Made by a program: the position numbers and the translations under genes
The notes under the pieces: model-generated
What the model saw: the letters and a program-made list of their open reading frames with translations, nothing else
The model's database searches: none
Told to the model about the DNA's origin: nothing
Shown here: positions 1-10,535 of the stretch, in pieces
Position numbering within the stretch: the first letter of the stretch is position 1
Layout: each line of letters begins with the position of its first letter
From: Neoceratodus forsteri
Taxonomy: Eukaryota; Chordata; Ceratodontiformes; Ceratodontidae
DNA length: 64,000 nt
Assembly: GCA_016271365.2 (NCBI GenBank)
Contig: CM057458.1
Location: 197,380,501-197,444,500 of the forward strand
Direction of reading: 5' to 3'

Positions 1-862
1 CCTCTGAAGAGATTACTCACCTGGTGGTCGCAAGAGGACAATCTTCGGGAAGGGTATCCCTTTGCTCCTCTGGATCATCAGATTTCCATTACCACAGACG
101 CGTCCCTGATGGGGTGGGGAGCTCACTGTCAGACTCTCCACAGTCAAGGTACGTGGACTCAGGACAAGTCCCAGCTTCACATAAATGTCTTAGAGATAAG
201 AGCCATCCTTTATGCAGTCCGGGCTTTGAAGGACATTCTCTGTCACAAGAACATTCTCCTTCAAACGGACAACAAAGCAGTGATGTATTACATCAACAAG
301 CAGGGCAGTGCTCACTCTTACCCCTTATGCAGAGAAGCGATGAGAGTGTGGGACTGGTGCTTGGAGCACAAGGCTCTAATTCAAGCGGTCTACCTGCCGA
401 GAGTGCAAAACGAACTGGCAGACTGTCTCAGCGGAACAGAGACAGATCCTCACGAATGGTCTCTCGACTCAACCATAGTTCACTCACTGTTCACAGAGTG
501 GGGAACTCCAGACCTGGACCTTTTTGCATCCCCACTCAACACAAAACTGCCTCTCTTCTGCTCCAGAAATCCAGGGCCTGCATTTTCTGTCAGGATGCGT
601 TCAGGCTGCAGTGGACAAAACGCTTTCTATATGCCTTTCTGCCTCTTCCTCTAATTCAGAGGGTACTTCTCAAGTTCGAGTCCCAGGGGGACAAAATGAT
701 CCTCATTGCACCCTTCTGGCCTCGACAGATATGGTTTCCACTACTCAGCAGTATGTCGGAAGATCCTCCAAAACTGCTTCCTCTTCAGATGAACCTTCTG
801 ACCCAGGGGCCTGTGGTCCATCCCAATCTGAGGTCGCTTCACCTTCACGCTTGGCTCCAGAA
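1..862 (+). pseudogene. DIRS RNase H and post-RNase H (methyltransferase-like) region, copy A1
   Basis: Frame 1 opens in the RNase H domain. The segment TTDASLMGWGAHC carries the first catalytic Asp, LEIRAILYAVRAL the Glu helix, and LLQTDNKAVMYYINKQGS the second Asp. After RNase H comes the block around PDLDLFASPLNTKLPLFCS, typical of DIRS pol C-termini. In DIRS elements an adenine-methyltransferase-like domain lies in this part; assigning it here is inference from the family. A frameshift near 590 moves the rest, including the LYAFLPLPLIQRVLLKF block, into another frame. The RT domain itself lies upstream of the window. Confidence 0.82.
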
Positions 863-1898
863 GAGATAGAAGTGAACAGGTTCAATGTCTCTCTCAGGGT
901 TTCAGATATTCTTCTGGCTGCACGCAAGCCAGCCACTAGGAAAACTTACACAGCCAAATGGAAGCATTTTTCGCTCTGGTGTGCAAAGTCCTCTTTGAAT
1001 CCCTTTTCCTGCCCACCAGATAAAGTTTTAGAGTACCTCTTAGATCTCTCAAATTCAGGTCTGCAATACCCTACAGTTAAGGTTCACCTTTGTGCCATTT
1101 CAGCTTATCATGAGCCAGTACTTTCCTTGTCACTGGCTCAGTTACCTGTGGTTAAGAGGTTTCTTAAGGGAATTCTGCATACCAGACCTCCTATAAGACG
1201 TCTAGTCGCAGCCTGGGACATTAATCTTGTGCTAGACATGATCACTCAAGCCTTTCGAGCCTCTAGCTACCAGTGAGTTTAAATTTCTCACTTGGAAGAC
1301 TGCCTTCCTAGTGGCCATTACCTCGGCCCGCAGGGTCTCTGAGATACATGCCTTGGTCACAGACCCTCCGTATACTGTGTTTCATAAAGACAAAGTAGTT
1401 CTTAGGACCCATCCTAAGTTTCTCCCTAAGGTTGTTTCAGACTTCCATCTAAACCAACCCTCGGTCCTTCCTACTTACTTCGTGAACTTCCAAAATGAAG
1501 GAAAGCATTCTCTTCACTCCTTGGATGTCAAAAGAGCTTTGCATTTTTATCTAGATAGAACAAAAGATTTTCGCAAAGCTGAACAACTGTTTGTTTCCTT
1601 CAGCGAGACCAGGCTGGGCCAGCCTGTCGCTATCAGATGTATTTCAGCATGGCTATTGGCATGACTTCGCCGCTGTTATTCCATGGCACAGGTTAAGCTG
1701 GAAGGCAGAGTGTACGCTTACTCTACTAGAGCGGTCGCTGCATCCGTAGCGGAAATCCTCAACGTGCCCATTGCAGATATTTGCAGTGCGGCTACCTGGA
1801 GCTCAGTGCATACTTTCGTCAAACACTGTGCCGTGGATGTCCATGCCAGACGACATCTTTCTTTTGGCAGAACCATCCTTAATGGACTCCTGTCCTAA
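863..1898 (+). pseudogene. DIRS tyrosine recombinase, copy A1 (frameshifted)
   Basis: This is the lambda-integrase-type recombinase that DIRS elements use instead of a DDE integrase. The N-terminal SAM-like core-binding part (ARKPATRKTYTAKWKHF and LAQLPVVKRFLKG) lies at about 900-1230. The first catalytic Arg sits in ITSARRVSEIHAL at about 1318-1356. The C-terminal box at about 1710-1898 reads YSTRAVAAS where sister copies have HSTR, so the catalytic His has become Tyr. The nucleophile Tyr position (lysine + 2) is Cys in KHCAVDV. Frame breaks lie near 1276 and 1664. Even with the frames ignored, the active site is lost. Confidence 0.85.
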
Positions 1899-1962
1899 AA
1901 CTGTGAGTTCTTGGTCTCTCCTGCCACCCTTTCAGGGGATTATTAGCTCGGTACTCTCCCAT

Positions 1963-2070
1963 TAGTGTGAATGAGTGGTGGAGACTTTATGTCCAGGAAG
2001 ATATGGAAATTACGTACCTACCGTAATTCTTGATCTTTTTGGACGAGTCTCCACCACTCATTCACACTCC
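1963..2070. repeat. DIRS family A internal complementary region, copy A1
   Basis: The first part, 1965-2002, and the second part, 2003-2068, are an imperfect palindrome (gaatgagtggtggagact against agtctccaccactcattc). The reverse complement of 2003-2068 matches the right end at 2396-2461 almost base for base. The other half should match the element's left end, which lies outside the window but is seen in copy A2 (44501 onward). In the DIRS model this segment splints the two ends of the linear intermediate before circularisation. Confidence 0.85.
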
Positions 2071-2256
2071 ACCCTCCATCCCCGAGCTCACCTCTGTTGT
2101 TGGTCTTCACTCCCTCAATCTTAGGCTGTGAAGACTTCTTTGTTGACCCTTCTTATACGGGTCATCCGGACTATCTTATGTCCGGGTTTTGGTTAGGCTA
2201 TCCTTCTAGGTTAGTTACGCTGCATCTCCTTGGGAAAAAAAGGTACTGAGGCAGTT

Positions 2257-2344
2257 GGAGGGTCGATGCCGAGATAGTCATTACCGCACGAGCTGAGGCT
2301 CGCGGTCCTGCTCCTCGCGGCTCCATCTCTGGCGTCGACCCTCC
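2257..2344. repeat. Hairpin inside the family A right terminal region
   Basis: The left arm gagggtcgatgccgagat (from about 2258) pairs with the right arm atctctggcgtcgaccctc (ending about 2343), with a loop of about 45 bp. The corresponding hairpin in copy A2 has different arm sequences (about 56753-56830), yet its arms still pair. Confidence 0.6.
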
Positions 2345-2463
2345 AGCAAAAAAGTTTGCTTCCGCTGGGTCCTAGTGCCTCCAGCGCAGATCCCATTAGT
2401 GTGAATGAGTGGTGGAGACTCATCCAAGAAGATCAAGAATTACGGTAGGTATGTAATTTCCAT
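2330..2463. repeat. Right inverted terminal repeat, DIRS family A copy A1
   Basis: The terminal stretch starts with tcctagtgcctcc and ends with ggtaggtatgtaatttcc. It aligns with the right end of copy A2 (about 56845-56943), the fragment at 9545-9640 and, in reverse complement, the left end of A2 at 44501-44625. The end point comes from comparison with the ICR. Confidence 0.8.
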
Positions 2464-4563
2464 TTCCTTGTTACAGCATATACAGGCAATTAATTTATAG
2501 GCATTTAATTTATACACATAGGACTGTTTAACATATCCCTGTAGTAGTATCCTACTATATTTCTCTGTTTGGTAAATAGACCAAAATAAGATCTCATAGA
2601 CTATAGTCTTAAATAAATATTGTTCCCTAGCTTTCCTCTCCATGTTTTCCAGATCAACATCCTTCTCTGTCTGGGTCTCCTCCCCCTATCAGCAAAAACT
2701 CCAAGATAATATACTATCTCAGTTATGGTTAAGTTGAAAATCGTAAGATATTCATCTTTTTGTTTCATGGTACAAATTCTGGATAGGTCTCTAATTGATG
2801 TGCAACCCATAGTCCCCTATCTAGTATTAAAGGTGTTTATCCTGTTGTTTATCTTATATGAGAGACATTCCAAGTTATATACTTCATAGGTGAGGTTTCT
2901 CAAAGAGACTTTATCAGGGACTGTTTTAGTAAGCCATAGTCTGGTGATAACTTTTTTAGCTATTAAAATTAAAAGTGCGAAAAGTTTATATTGAGACCAG
3001 TTGATCTGTATATCCTGAGGTAAATAGATCAGTGTTGCCAAAAATGTTAAGTTCCGCTATGATATTCCTCCAGTAATCAGATAGGAAGGGACAAGCCCAT
3101 AATATGTGTTCTTGGCCTGCAGGGGAAATCCACATCTTCTCCAGCAAAGACTTCCGTCTGATGCCCCTAATTTTACCTGGATATCTGGAGTTCTAAAAAA
3201 ATCTAACCCTGGTCTTCCAGGCAAATTCCTTCCAATAAAATGTTGCTGAATTCTTAGAATAAAAGTAGGTGGATTGTAACCATCTATCTGGGTCTGGTTC
3301 TAATTTAAGTTCCATTATCCATCTAGCTCTCACTTGGTCATGTTCCTGTGTGGACGTAGGGCACATTGCCTGATATATATTACTAATAATGTGTTCTAGT
3401 GATCTACCTTCTATGGCCTGGATAATCAATTGTACCTTTTTAGATGGGGCTTTTGCTATTCCAGTTAGAGTCGACCATCTCAAGTAAAGCAGTATGTAGT
3501 GCACCATAAATTGGAAGCTCTCTCTGGGATAATCCATATGAGGATTGTAAATATGTGAATGGATGAATTCCCGAAGGGCCTACCAGTTGGAATACATATC
3601 TGATGGAATAATGCTCCCATTTTAGTAGATCTGTCTCCAACGAGGAAGGGAAAAGATCTTTATTAGGAGTTAGGGCATTTAAGAAGTATTTCTCCTGAGA
3701 GGTTAACCTATACCAAGTCACATAAAGCCAGTTTTTTAAAAATTCAGCTGTCATTTTCAGAAACCGGGTCAGGAATAACATCTGGTGAGGTCTCCCAGCA
3801 GGTACTTTGATAAAGATTCCAGTCCATTTAGGGTTATTTCTATTGTTTTCCAGTGAGCCTTGTAAGAGGGGTTCATGAGTAATAGGGCTGTGTGCGTTTG
3901 AGTTGCTCTGGAATATTCTTTCAGGTTAGGTAAATTTAACCCTCCCTGTGTCTTAGGAAGTTGTAATAAGGTGTATTTTACCCTTGGGGGTTTTCCTCCC
4001 CAGATAAACCTAGAGATGAGCTTATCCCAGGATCAAAAATAAAAGTCCGAGGGAACAATTGGCAAAGTTTGTAGGAAGAATAGTAAACGAGGGAAAATAT
4101 TTTGTTGAATTGTTTCCACTCGATTAATTAGACGAAGGGGGAGTTGTGTCCATCTAGACATATCCGAGGTAATTTGCTGTGTAATTGGTTCCATATTCAC
4201 CATTTCGAGGTGTATTAGCTTGGCTGGGATTTTTATCCCTAGGTATCTCATCTCAAGTCTGTGCCAGCGGAAAGGAAATTCCAGTTTCCTTCGTCTGGAG
4301 GGAGAGAAGGAAATATTAAGTACTTTGGTTTTTGGACAATTTATTTTATAGCCAGATAAGGTGCTGAAAAGCTGAAGTTGTTCCCATACCACCGGGCCAG
4401 ATGTCTGTGGGAAAGTCAGGGTCAACAAAATATCGTCTGCAAAACAGGATAATTTAAACATTTTGCCTCCTAATGGGATCCCCTGTACGTTACCATTTTC
4501 CCTTAATTTGGCTGCTAGGGGTTCCAAATAAAGTGCAAAAAGAAGTGGGGATAGGGGGCACCT
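2464..4563 (-). pseudogene. L1-clade LINE ORF2 fragment (RT to C-terminus)
   Basis: Read on the minus strand, 4527-4033 encodes the L1-type reverse transcriptase block. It contains the catalytic FADDIL motif, a SGYKINCPKTK-like stretch, and YLGIKIP then RWTQLPLRLINRVE, in the order typical of L1 ORF2. Further minus-strand segments at 3781-3193 and 3041-2600 continue the post-RT region through frameshifts. The 5' side ends abruptly near 4563 just upstream of the RT fingers, a normal 5' truncation. The 3' side stops at the DIRS A1 right end. The endonuclease and ORF1 are absent. Confidence 0.8.
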
Positions 4564-4950
4564 TTGATATTATGCATGAATTTCTGATAAGTTGTTATAA
4601 TTCTAATTTATTTTAAAGTTGTAATATTAGGGAGGTTTGTGTAAGGGTAATTTATGCATTTGGAGATGGGTTTTAGAGGGTAATTTAGTTTTTCTTAAGT
4701 ACGGTTTTTGTTTAATTCTGTTTTATTTTATTATAATATTTTTGTGTACATTGTTTTTGGTATATAATTGGTTAGTTGTGGGAGTGTTGTTTTTATATTT
4801 AGGTCACGAAAATATGTTGGAGGCCTACCCCCATGGTTGTGCGCTACTCACTCTCTGCGCCCTCTGCCCTTTCCCCCATTACAGTTTATAACCTACCAGC
4901 TGTGGGGTGCTGGGTTGCCTATGGGGAGGCGAGAGTATGAATAGTGGAGA
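4564..4950. other. AT-rich stretch without a recognisable gene
   Basis: T- and A-rich DNA between the truncated L1 and the L2 LINE. No coding similarity or clear repeat was recognised. The last 150 bases become GC-richer and may be L2 leader. Confidence 0.5.
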
Positions 4951-4954
4951 GTGA

Positions 4955-5760
4955 ATGGCGAGACCATCGCATCAGGGTGGTAAGATCCAGAAGACACCTT
5001 GGAGCAAATGGAACCTACAACGTGGTTCGCCATGCCTGGTTTCCATACCCAAGGGCACTACCAATTATGATGGGCAGGTGGTTCAGGCGGCCCGGGAGGT
5101 TCATTCAACTCGGGTGGTGTTACGGGATGCCAGGTACATTAAAAACAAGACTGCAATTATTGCAGATCTTGTTGGAACTGTGGACCTGGCCTGCATCACA
5201 GAGACCTGGCTGGATGAGAACTCTGGCCCTGTAGTGGAGGCTTTAACTCCAGCCGGGTACTCAGTGATACACCGCCCGAGACTGGATCGTGGGGGGGTGT
5301 CTGTTTCAAGACCAAACGTCCTCATGAGTGTACCAGTTGAGGAGACTGAGTCATTTGAGTGCACCAAAGTAGCAGGTGTAGGTTGTCGGATCGCCCTCAT
5401 CTACTGTCCACCCAGAGATGAGAAGTGATTCCTTCAGGAAGTTGTGGACGTCGTCGTCGACATGGCGTTGGGAGTCGCCCAGGCTGATGGTCCTGGGCGA
5501 CTTCAGTGCCTGGGACAACGACGAACTCTTGCAATTTGGACTGCACTTCCTCAGTTAATGATATCTCTGGGCCTCACACAGATAATTATCACTGCTACTC
5601 ATAAACACGGTCACTCTCTTGACTTACTCTTTCTCCTGGGGATTGAAGCCTCTGACTTGTGGGTGGAACCAGTTGGATGGTCCGATCACTACACTGTGGG
5701 GTTCAGTTTCAGTGTCCCCCTCTGTAGGTCTATCCCTGTGTAGATGGTCAGGTACCGCCC
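4955..5760 (+). pseudogene. L2 endonuclease domain
   Basis: The translation from 4955 to 5428 contains KTAIIADLV followed by DLACITETWLDENSG, the conserved ET-W-L block of APE-type LINE endonucleases. IALIYCPPRD follows about 70 residues later. A frameshift near 5430 moves the rest (a LVLGDF-like stretch, then GHSLDLLF and WSDHYTVGFS, the C-terminal SDH box) into other frames up to about 5740. The enzyme would nick target DNA to prime reverse transcription. It is not intact here. Confidence 0.8.
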
Positions 5761-6539
5761 TTCATAAGATGTAAGCTCTCAAGGCCTGGCGGCGGTACTT
5801 GACCTATCGTCCATCCCAGTGGCAAACAGTGACCCAGAGGCCCTCGTGGTGGCTTATAATTCAACCATTTCGGTGGCCCTGGATGTCATTGCTCCTGTCC
5901 ATTTTTGTCCTCTCTCCCTTCGCCCTCGATCCCCATGGTTTGATGGGACTTTGAGGGAGATGTGTTGACCAGGACGAAGGTTGGAGCATTGCTGGTGGAA
6001 ATCTGCCCTCGATGCCGACCACCTTAGATTGATGGACCATTATCAAGTCTATCAATCTGCAATCACCCATAAGAAGGCAGAGTTCCTGTCCGGGGAGATT
6101 GCAGCTGTTCAGAATCGAACAGATCAGCTGTTTCGAACTGTGGACAGACTGTGCAACCCAGCCTGTCTACAAGTCCGAAAAGCCTTTTCACAAGTAGAGT
6201 GCGATGAACTTGCTTGATTCTTTGCGACTAAGGTGGCTGACATCAGGGCGGTACTCCAACCAACACACTCTATGGACGTTGCTTTGGATCAGCGCGAGGC
6301 CACTGCCTCTCAGCTTCCTTGGAGTACCTTCAACCGACCAGAGTTCATGGATGTTATGCGGATTGTCCAGAGTGCATGCCCTCTGTGCTGTAGTTTGGAT
6401 CTAGGACCAACCTTCCTGATCTTGGGTTGTATTGATTTCATCGGTCCAGTCCTAGCACGGATAGCCTGGTGCTCCTTGGAAACAGGTGAGCTTCCCTCTT
6501 GAAGAAAGCTTCTTTGGACCCAGACTGCCATGCAAACTA

Positions 6540-7130
6540 TAGACCAATCTCTAACTTTCCCTTTTTAAGGAAGGTGATTGAGAAAGTAGTGGCTGTACAG
6601 CTGGAGAACCATTTGACCATCCATAACATCTATGAACCCCTCCATTCCGGATTTTGAAAGAGACATAGTACTGAGACAGCGCTGGTTCAGGTGCTCAATG
6701 ATCCCCTGATGGCTAGAGATCGGAAGAGCCATTCCATCTTGGTTCTTCTCGATCTCTCATCAGTGTTTGACACTGTGGACCATGGGGTCCTACTTGGTCA
6801 TCTGAGGTTCATCTGTGGACTGTCTGGTACAGTCCTCAGGTGGTTTACATCATTCCTCATGGGAAGAACTCTGAGAGTGGTGTCCGGGGTTCATTCCTCG
6901 GATCCAGTTTCTGTTATGTGGGGTTCCTCAGGGTTCATTGTTGTCCCCATGTTGTTCGCAGTGTACATGCTGCCCCTCGGAGACATTATAAGAAGGTATG
7001 GGATGAGGTTTCACTGCTATGCTGATGATACCCAGCTTTACCTTTCTTTTGCACCTGACCAGGATGGAGCTCTCTCTGTCTTTAATAGCTGCCTCACAGA
7101 AATGCAGGAGTAGATGGATTCTAGTTGGTT
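6540..7130 (+). pseudogene. L2 reverse transcriptase domain
   Basis: The segment 6691-7113 carries LVLLDLSSVFDTVDHGVLL (first catalytic Asp region) and, near 7015, the YADDTQLYLSF motif with both catalytic aspartates. The GVPQGS box is degraded (MWGSSGFIV). The preceding 6540-6660 encodes the NYRPISNLPFL-like lead-in with a stop. The family assignment rests on similarity to L2/Maui-type RTs. Confidence 0.83.
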
Positions 7131-7299
7131 GAAGTTGAACTCTGAAAAGACTGAGGCACTGGTTGTGGACCCGGCATGCCGGATGGGGGGTGTTTGGGGG
7201 TTGGGTCGCCCTCAGGACTTTTTCCTGGGGGCTTATCACTCCTGACCTCTGAACGGGTGCAAAACCTGCAGGTAATTTTCGACTAAGGGCTGACCCTGC

Positions 7300-7870
7300 A
7301 TTTGCAGGTGTCGGCCGTCGTCAGATCCTCTTTATACCAGCTGAGGAATATCTTCAGGATGAAGCACCTTGTTCCGTCCAGTGATCTTCCTACACTGGTC
7401 CACGCCTTTGTGTCCTCATGCTTAGATTACTGCAACTCCCTTTACCTAGAGCTACTGGGGGTGGAAATCCATTGCCTGCAGCTAGTGCAGAACGCGGCGG
7501 CCCAGCTTTTGACGGGAACTCCCCAGTCCTGTCATATTTCGCCGGTGCTGCGCGGACTGCACTGGCTGGCGGTACAGTGTCTGATCACCTTCAGGGTCGG
7601 TCTTCTGACTTTTAAAGCCCTACACGGACTGGGCCCAGACTACCTGAAAGAGCTTCTGGTTCCTTGCTGTCCTGGGCAGTCGCTCCGCTCAGCCAACGAG
7701 GAGTTGCTAGAGATTCCAAGGGTGTGTTTGAAATCTTCTGGGGCCCGAGCATTTAGCATGTAGCCCCAACCCTTTGGAATTCTCTACCCTGTCGGTTACG
7801 GGGGTGCACAACCGTGGAGGGATTTAAGCAAGCTTTAAAAACTTATTTATGGCACCAAGCATTTGGCGAA
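7300..7870 (+). pseudogene. L2 ORF2 C-terminal region
   Basis: The segment includes LPTLVHAFVSSCLDYCNSLY, LQLVQNAAAQLLTGT and LHWLAVQCLITFRVGLLTFKALHGLGPDYL, a run diagnostic of L2-type ORF2 C-termini. It ends with a frame-shifted PTLWNSLP-like box at about 7765-7860. Confidence 0.83.
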
Positions 7871-8004
7871 TGACTGTGTAATGGTATTCGTTATTTTATA
7901 TAATTAATATTGCTGGGATGTCTGACTTGTAATTTTAAACTTTGTTAGGCCCCTTGACATTTGGAAGGTGCCATAAGATATTATTATTACGTAACTGTGC
8001 TTTT

Positions 8005-8504
8005 CTTTGCCTACAAAGCCTAAGTTTCTACCAGAGGTGGTATCTGACTTTTCACTGAACCAAAGGATGCACCTTCCTCTTTACTATCCCAAGCATGCCA
8101 GTCAGGGTGAACCATTGCTCCATACTTTAGATGTACATAGAATACTGAGATGATATGAGAATGGCACCAAGGACTGCAGAAAGTCCTCTCAGCTTTTTGT
8201 TTCATTTGCCCCCGGGAAAGAGGGTGCTCCTGTGTTTCAACAATGCCTGTCCAAATGGTTGGCACATTGTATTGCATTCTGTTATAGGAAGTATGGTAAG
8301 GAACTTCCTGGTGCCATTCATAGTCATTCCACAAGGGGGATGGTTACCTCTCCAGCTCATTTCAGAAATGTCCCTGCTGCTGACATTTGTGCTGCAGCCA
8401 CATGGAGCACTCTCCTCACCTTCACTAAATATTGCAATCTGGACATAGTCTCTCAAAGATGTGCTGGCTTTGGGGCTGCTGTACTGCAGGGCCTCCTGTC
8501 TTGA
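8005..8504 (+). pseudogene. DIRS tyrosine recombinase C-terminal half, copy B1
   Basis: The first segment, PKFLPEVVSDF and LHTLDVHRIL, lies at 8020-8150, with one stop near 8150. A frame change leads into 8232-8504, which holds the catalytic box HSTRGM and then ADICAAATWSTLLTFTKYC. The nucleophile Tyr position is Cys in TKYCNLD, whereas family D has KHYSLD. The ORF ends with the usual LQGLLS tail. The N-terminal half, including the first catalytic Arg, is absent. Confidence 0.85.
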
Positions 8505-8544
8505 AGGTATGAGACTATACCACTTCCCAGTACCTTTTAGGACT

Positions 8545-8655
8545 TGTTCCAAAGGTGTGTCCTAATGGAAGAGATATCCTTGAAGAAGATAGACCAGGTA
8601 TGTACATACCATAACAGTAGCTCTTAGAGAGAATCTCTTCCATTAGGCCATGCCG
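8545..8655. repeat. DIRS family B internal complementary region
   Basis: The arms ggtgtgtcctaatggaagag and ctcttccattaggccatgcc form an inverted repeat around a centre near 8600. In reverse complement, one arm matches the right end near 8950-9005 and the other matches the left end of copy B2 (ttcttcaaggatatctc at about 56985). Confidence 0.78.
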
Positions 8656-9005
8656 TCCTTCCCACCATCCCCTTCTGCTTCAGTGACAGTAGCATCAGGT
8701 ATTGTGCCTGATCCTAATCCATGGCTATTATATCTGGCACCACATATTGTCTTGTATGCTTGGTGCTGGTACGCTCTCCTGGTTCCCCATAGATGACAGT
8801 CCTCTGAGCCTAATCTCTGGTCGGGAACTGAGGAGTGAGGGGGCTGCCCATGTTTATGTAGACACTGATGCATGACATCGTCGTGGACAGCTGCCAGCTA
8901 GCAGAAGATTTCATGTGGTCCCAGTGCCTGGTGGCTGTATTTCCAAAGGTGTGGCCTAATGGAAGATATTCTTTTGAATTTCTGCTGTTACGTTAAGTAG
9001 GTAAC

Positions 9006-9414
9006 TGTTCTTTTTGGGTTTACTCTCGAGTTTACTCAAGTTCTGTCTAGTAGCATGGAGCTGTTCCTTTTGAAAGTCCAGATGTCCTTTTTCCATTTTT
9101 TGCCATCTCATTTGCAAAAGGGTCCTAGTTGGGACTTTCCCTTTTGCTGCTTCTGCCAGAGTCATTTGCTCAGGGCCACTACCTGATGTTTTATATATCG
9201 CTGTCCACACTCTTAGCTGGCTAATGGTAAGAGACTCTGGCTCCTTTTAAACCCACTGCCCTTGTGCCACCTGGTAGGCCCAACTTTGGTCTCTAAGTTG
9301 GTAGCCAGGTTCTAATTTGTCTGTTTTATTTCCTATATCCTTTTACTATCCCTCTGGGCTAGAGTATCTAGTCCTATGATTTATTTTCTCTCCACTTTGT
9401 TTCTCTCCTGGCGA
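9006..9414. other. Unassigned stretch between DIRS fragments
   Basis: The minus strand has an 84-codon open frame (9210-8956) rich in K, Q and E. It could be a remnant of a LINE ORF1 coiled coil, but nothing in it is diagnostic. No other feature was recognised. Confidence 0.35.
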
Positions 9415-9640
9415 ACAGAACAGAGGTGCGTGAGGGAGCTGCCGACAGTGTCTAACATGAGCGACTCCACGTGAGCTGCACGAGGTGCATGGGCAGCGTC
9501 AGTAGCCTACGTAGTCTCCCTCCCTGTAGAAAAATGTTCTTGCTGGGTCCTAGTGCCTCCAGATCTGGACCCATAAGTATGAATCAATGGTGAATATAGT
9601 CCGGAAGACCAACAATTACGGTAAGTATGCAATTTTTATT
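9415..9640 (+). repeat. DIRS family A right-end fragment (copy A3)
   Basis: This segment contains ctgggtcctagtgcctcc, then a gtatgaatcaatggtgaa block and aattacggtaagtatgcaat. It aligns with the right ends of A1 (2335-2463) and A2 (56845-56943). No family A coding sequence lies next to it, so it is a solo end or a heavily deleted copy. Confidence 0.7.
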
Positions 9641-9944
9641 TCTTTTTCCTTGAAAATGGCAGCTTGGAAGCCATTTCTCCTGTAGGTGTTGTCCACGAAG
9701 ATGGGTATAACACATCTTTTTCTGGTGGTCAAAAAGGAATTGAAATCTTTTGTTGGAGAGTTGAAGGATATCATCATTACTGTATCATTCTCACAGTCCT
9801 GAAAGTGTGGTTTCCTTCCAGAACATTATACGGCCACTGAAGTTACAGCTTGTTGCATCACAGCTACCAAACTGGCTGATGCTGATTGGACTGTTTTGAA
9901 TGACAGAGAGTAACTTCTCCCCTCCTCCCAGCTTCCTTTCAAGG
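9641..9944. other. Unassigned 300-bp stretch
   Basis: I see no convincing gene, repeat or regulatory site here. It separates the family A end fragment from the L2 3' end. Confidence 0.4.
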
Positions 9945-10535
9945 GGAGGATCTACTGCAACTCCCTGTATCTAGGGCTTTCAGGGGTTGAAATCCATGAG
10001 CTGCAGCTAGTGCAGAATGCTGCAGCCCGACTTTTGGCGGGTTCGAGTAGATCCTGCCATATTACTCCGGTGCAACACGAGCTGCACTGGCTGCCAATAT
10101 GGTGGCGGACCACCTTTAAAGTCAGTTTACTGACTTTCAAAGCCCTACACAGTCAGGGCGCAGTCTATCTGAAAGAACTTCTGGTTCTTTACTGCTCGGA
10201 GCGATTGCTCCGCTCGGCCGATGAGGGGTAGCTAGAGATTCCAAGGGTGAATTTGAAAACATCCGGTGGTAGAGCTTTTTCTTATGCTGCTCCCACCCTT
10301 TGGAATTCTCTACCCCATCGGTTACGGGAGTGCACTTCTGTGGAGGAATTTAAGAATGGATTGAAAACTTTTCTTTGGCAAAAAGCCTTCTTGGAAAGTT
10401 TATTTGTTTATTTGATTTGACTTTTAACTGCATGAAGCTCATGGAATTTTATAATGGTGGTTTTAACTGTTTTAAATTGTACAGCGCCTTGAAATCAGAA
10501 AGGGGCCATATAAATAAAAATTATATTTTAAAAAA
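9945..10535 (+). mobile_element. L2-clade LINE 3' end (5'-truncated)
   Basis: It opens with CNSLYLGLSGVEIHELQLVQNAAARLLAG, then has LHWLPIWWRTTFKVSLLTFKALH. This is the same C-terminal run as at 7420-7615. A PTLWNSLPHRLRE-like box follows, then a 3' UTR with acagcgccttgaaatcag and an A/T-rich tail at about 10510-10535. One frame is open from 10010 to 10231. It is a clear second copy of the L2 family in the same orientation. Confidence 0.85.

Larger units (their letters stand above)
1..2463 (+). mobile_element. DIRS family A retrotransposon, copy A1 (5' part outside window)
   Basis: The window opens inside a DIRS-type element. Its coding order is RNase H, a post-RNase H region, then a tyrosine recombinase. 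These are followed by an internal complementary region near 1963-2070 and a right terminal repeat ending near 2463. The right end matches, in reverse complement, the segment 2003-2068, as expected when the ICR mirrors the joined element ends. Family A also includes the copy at 44501-56943 and the end fragment at 9415-9640. All share the run 'tcctagtgcctcc' followed by a gtgtgaat-like motif. The reading frames are broken, so this copy is not functional. The left end lies upstream of the window. Confidence 0.88.
4951..7998 (+). mobile_element. L2-clade LINE, nearly complete but decayed
   Basis: An apurinic-type endonuclease domain is followed by a reverse transcriptase and an L2-type C-terminal region, all on the plus strand over about 3 kb. 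The 3' end has a 'ccccttgacatttggaaggtgccataagat' style tail without a long poly(A), as L2 elements have. The last bases abut the truncated DIRS B1 recombinase. Many stops and frame changes show that the copy is old. A second, 3'-only copy of the same clade lies at 9945-10535 in the same orientation. Confidence 0.82.
7999..9005 (+). mobile_element. DIRS family B retrotransposon, 3' fragment (copy B1)
   Basis: The C-terminal half of a DIRS tyrosine recombinase is followed by an ICR (about 8545-8655) and a right terminal repeat. The right repeat, read in reverse complement from about 9005, matches the left end of copy B2 at 56977 onward (gcccacgac, then cagtgtctac and ctcagttc). The 5' part is missing where the element meets the L2 tail. 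Right boundary good to about 10 bp. Confidence 0.8.

Noticed and set aside
863..1898. Phage or bacterial integrase from contamination
   Set aside because: The recombinase follows DIRS RNase H and precedes a DIRS ICR, and sister copies occur through the window beside vertebrate LINEs and a host exon.
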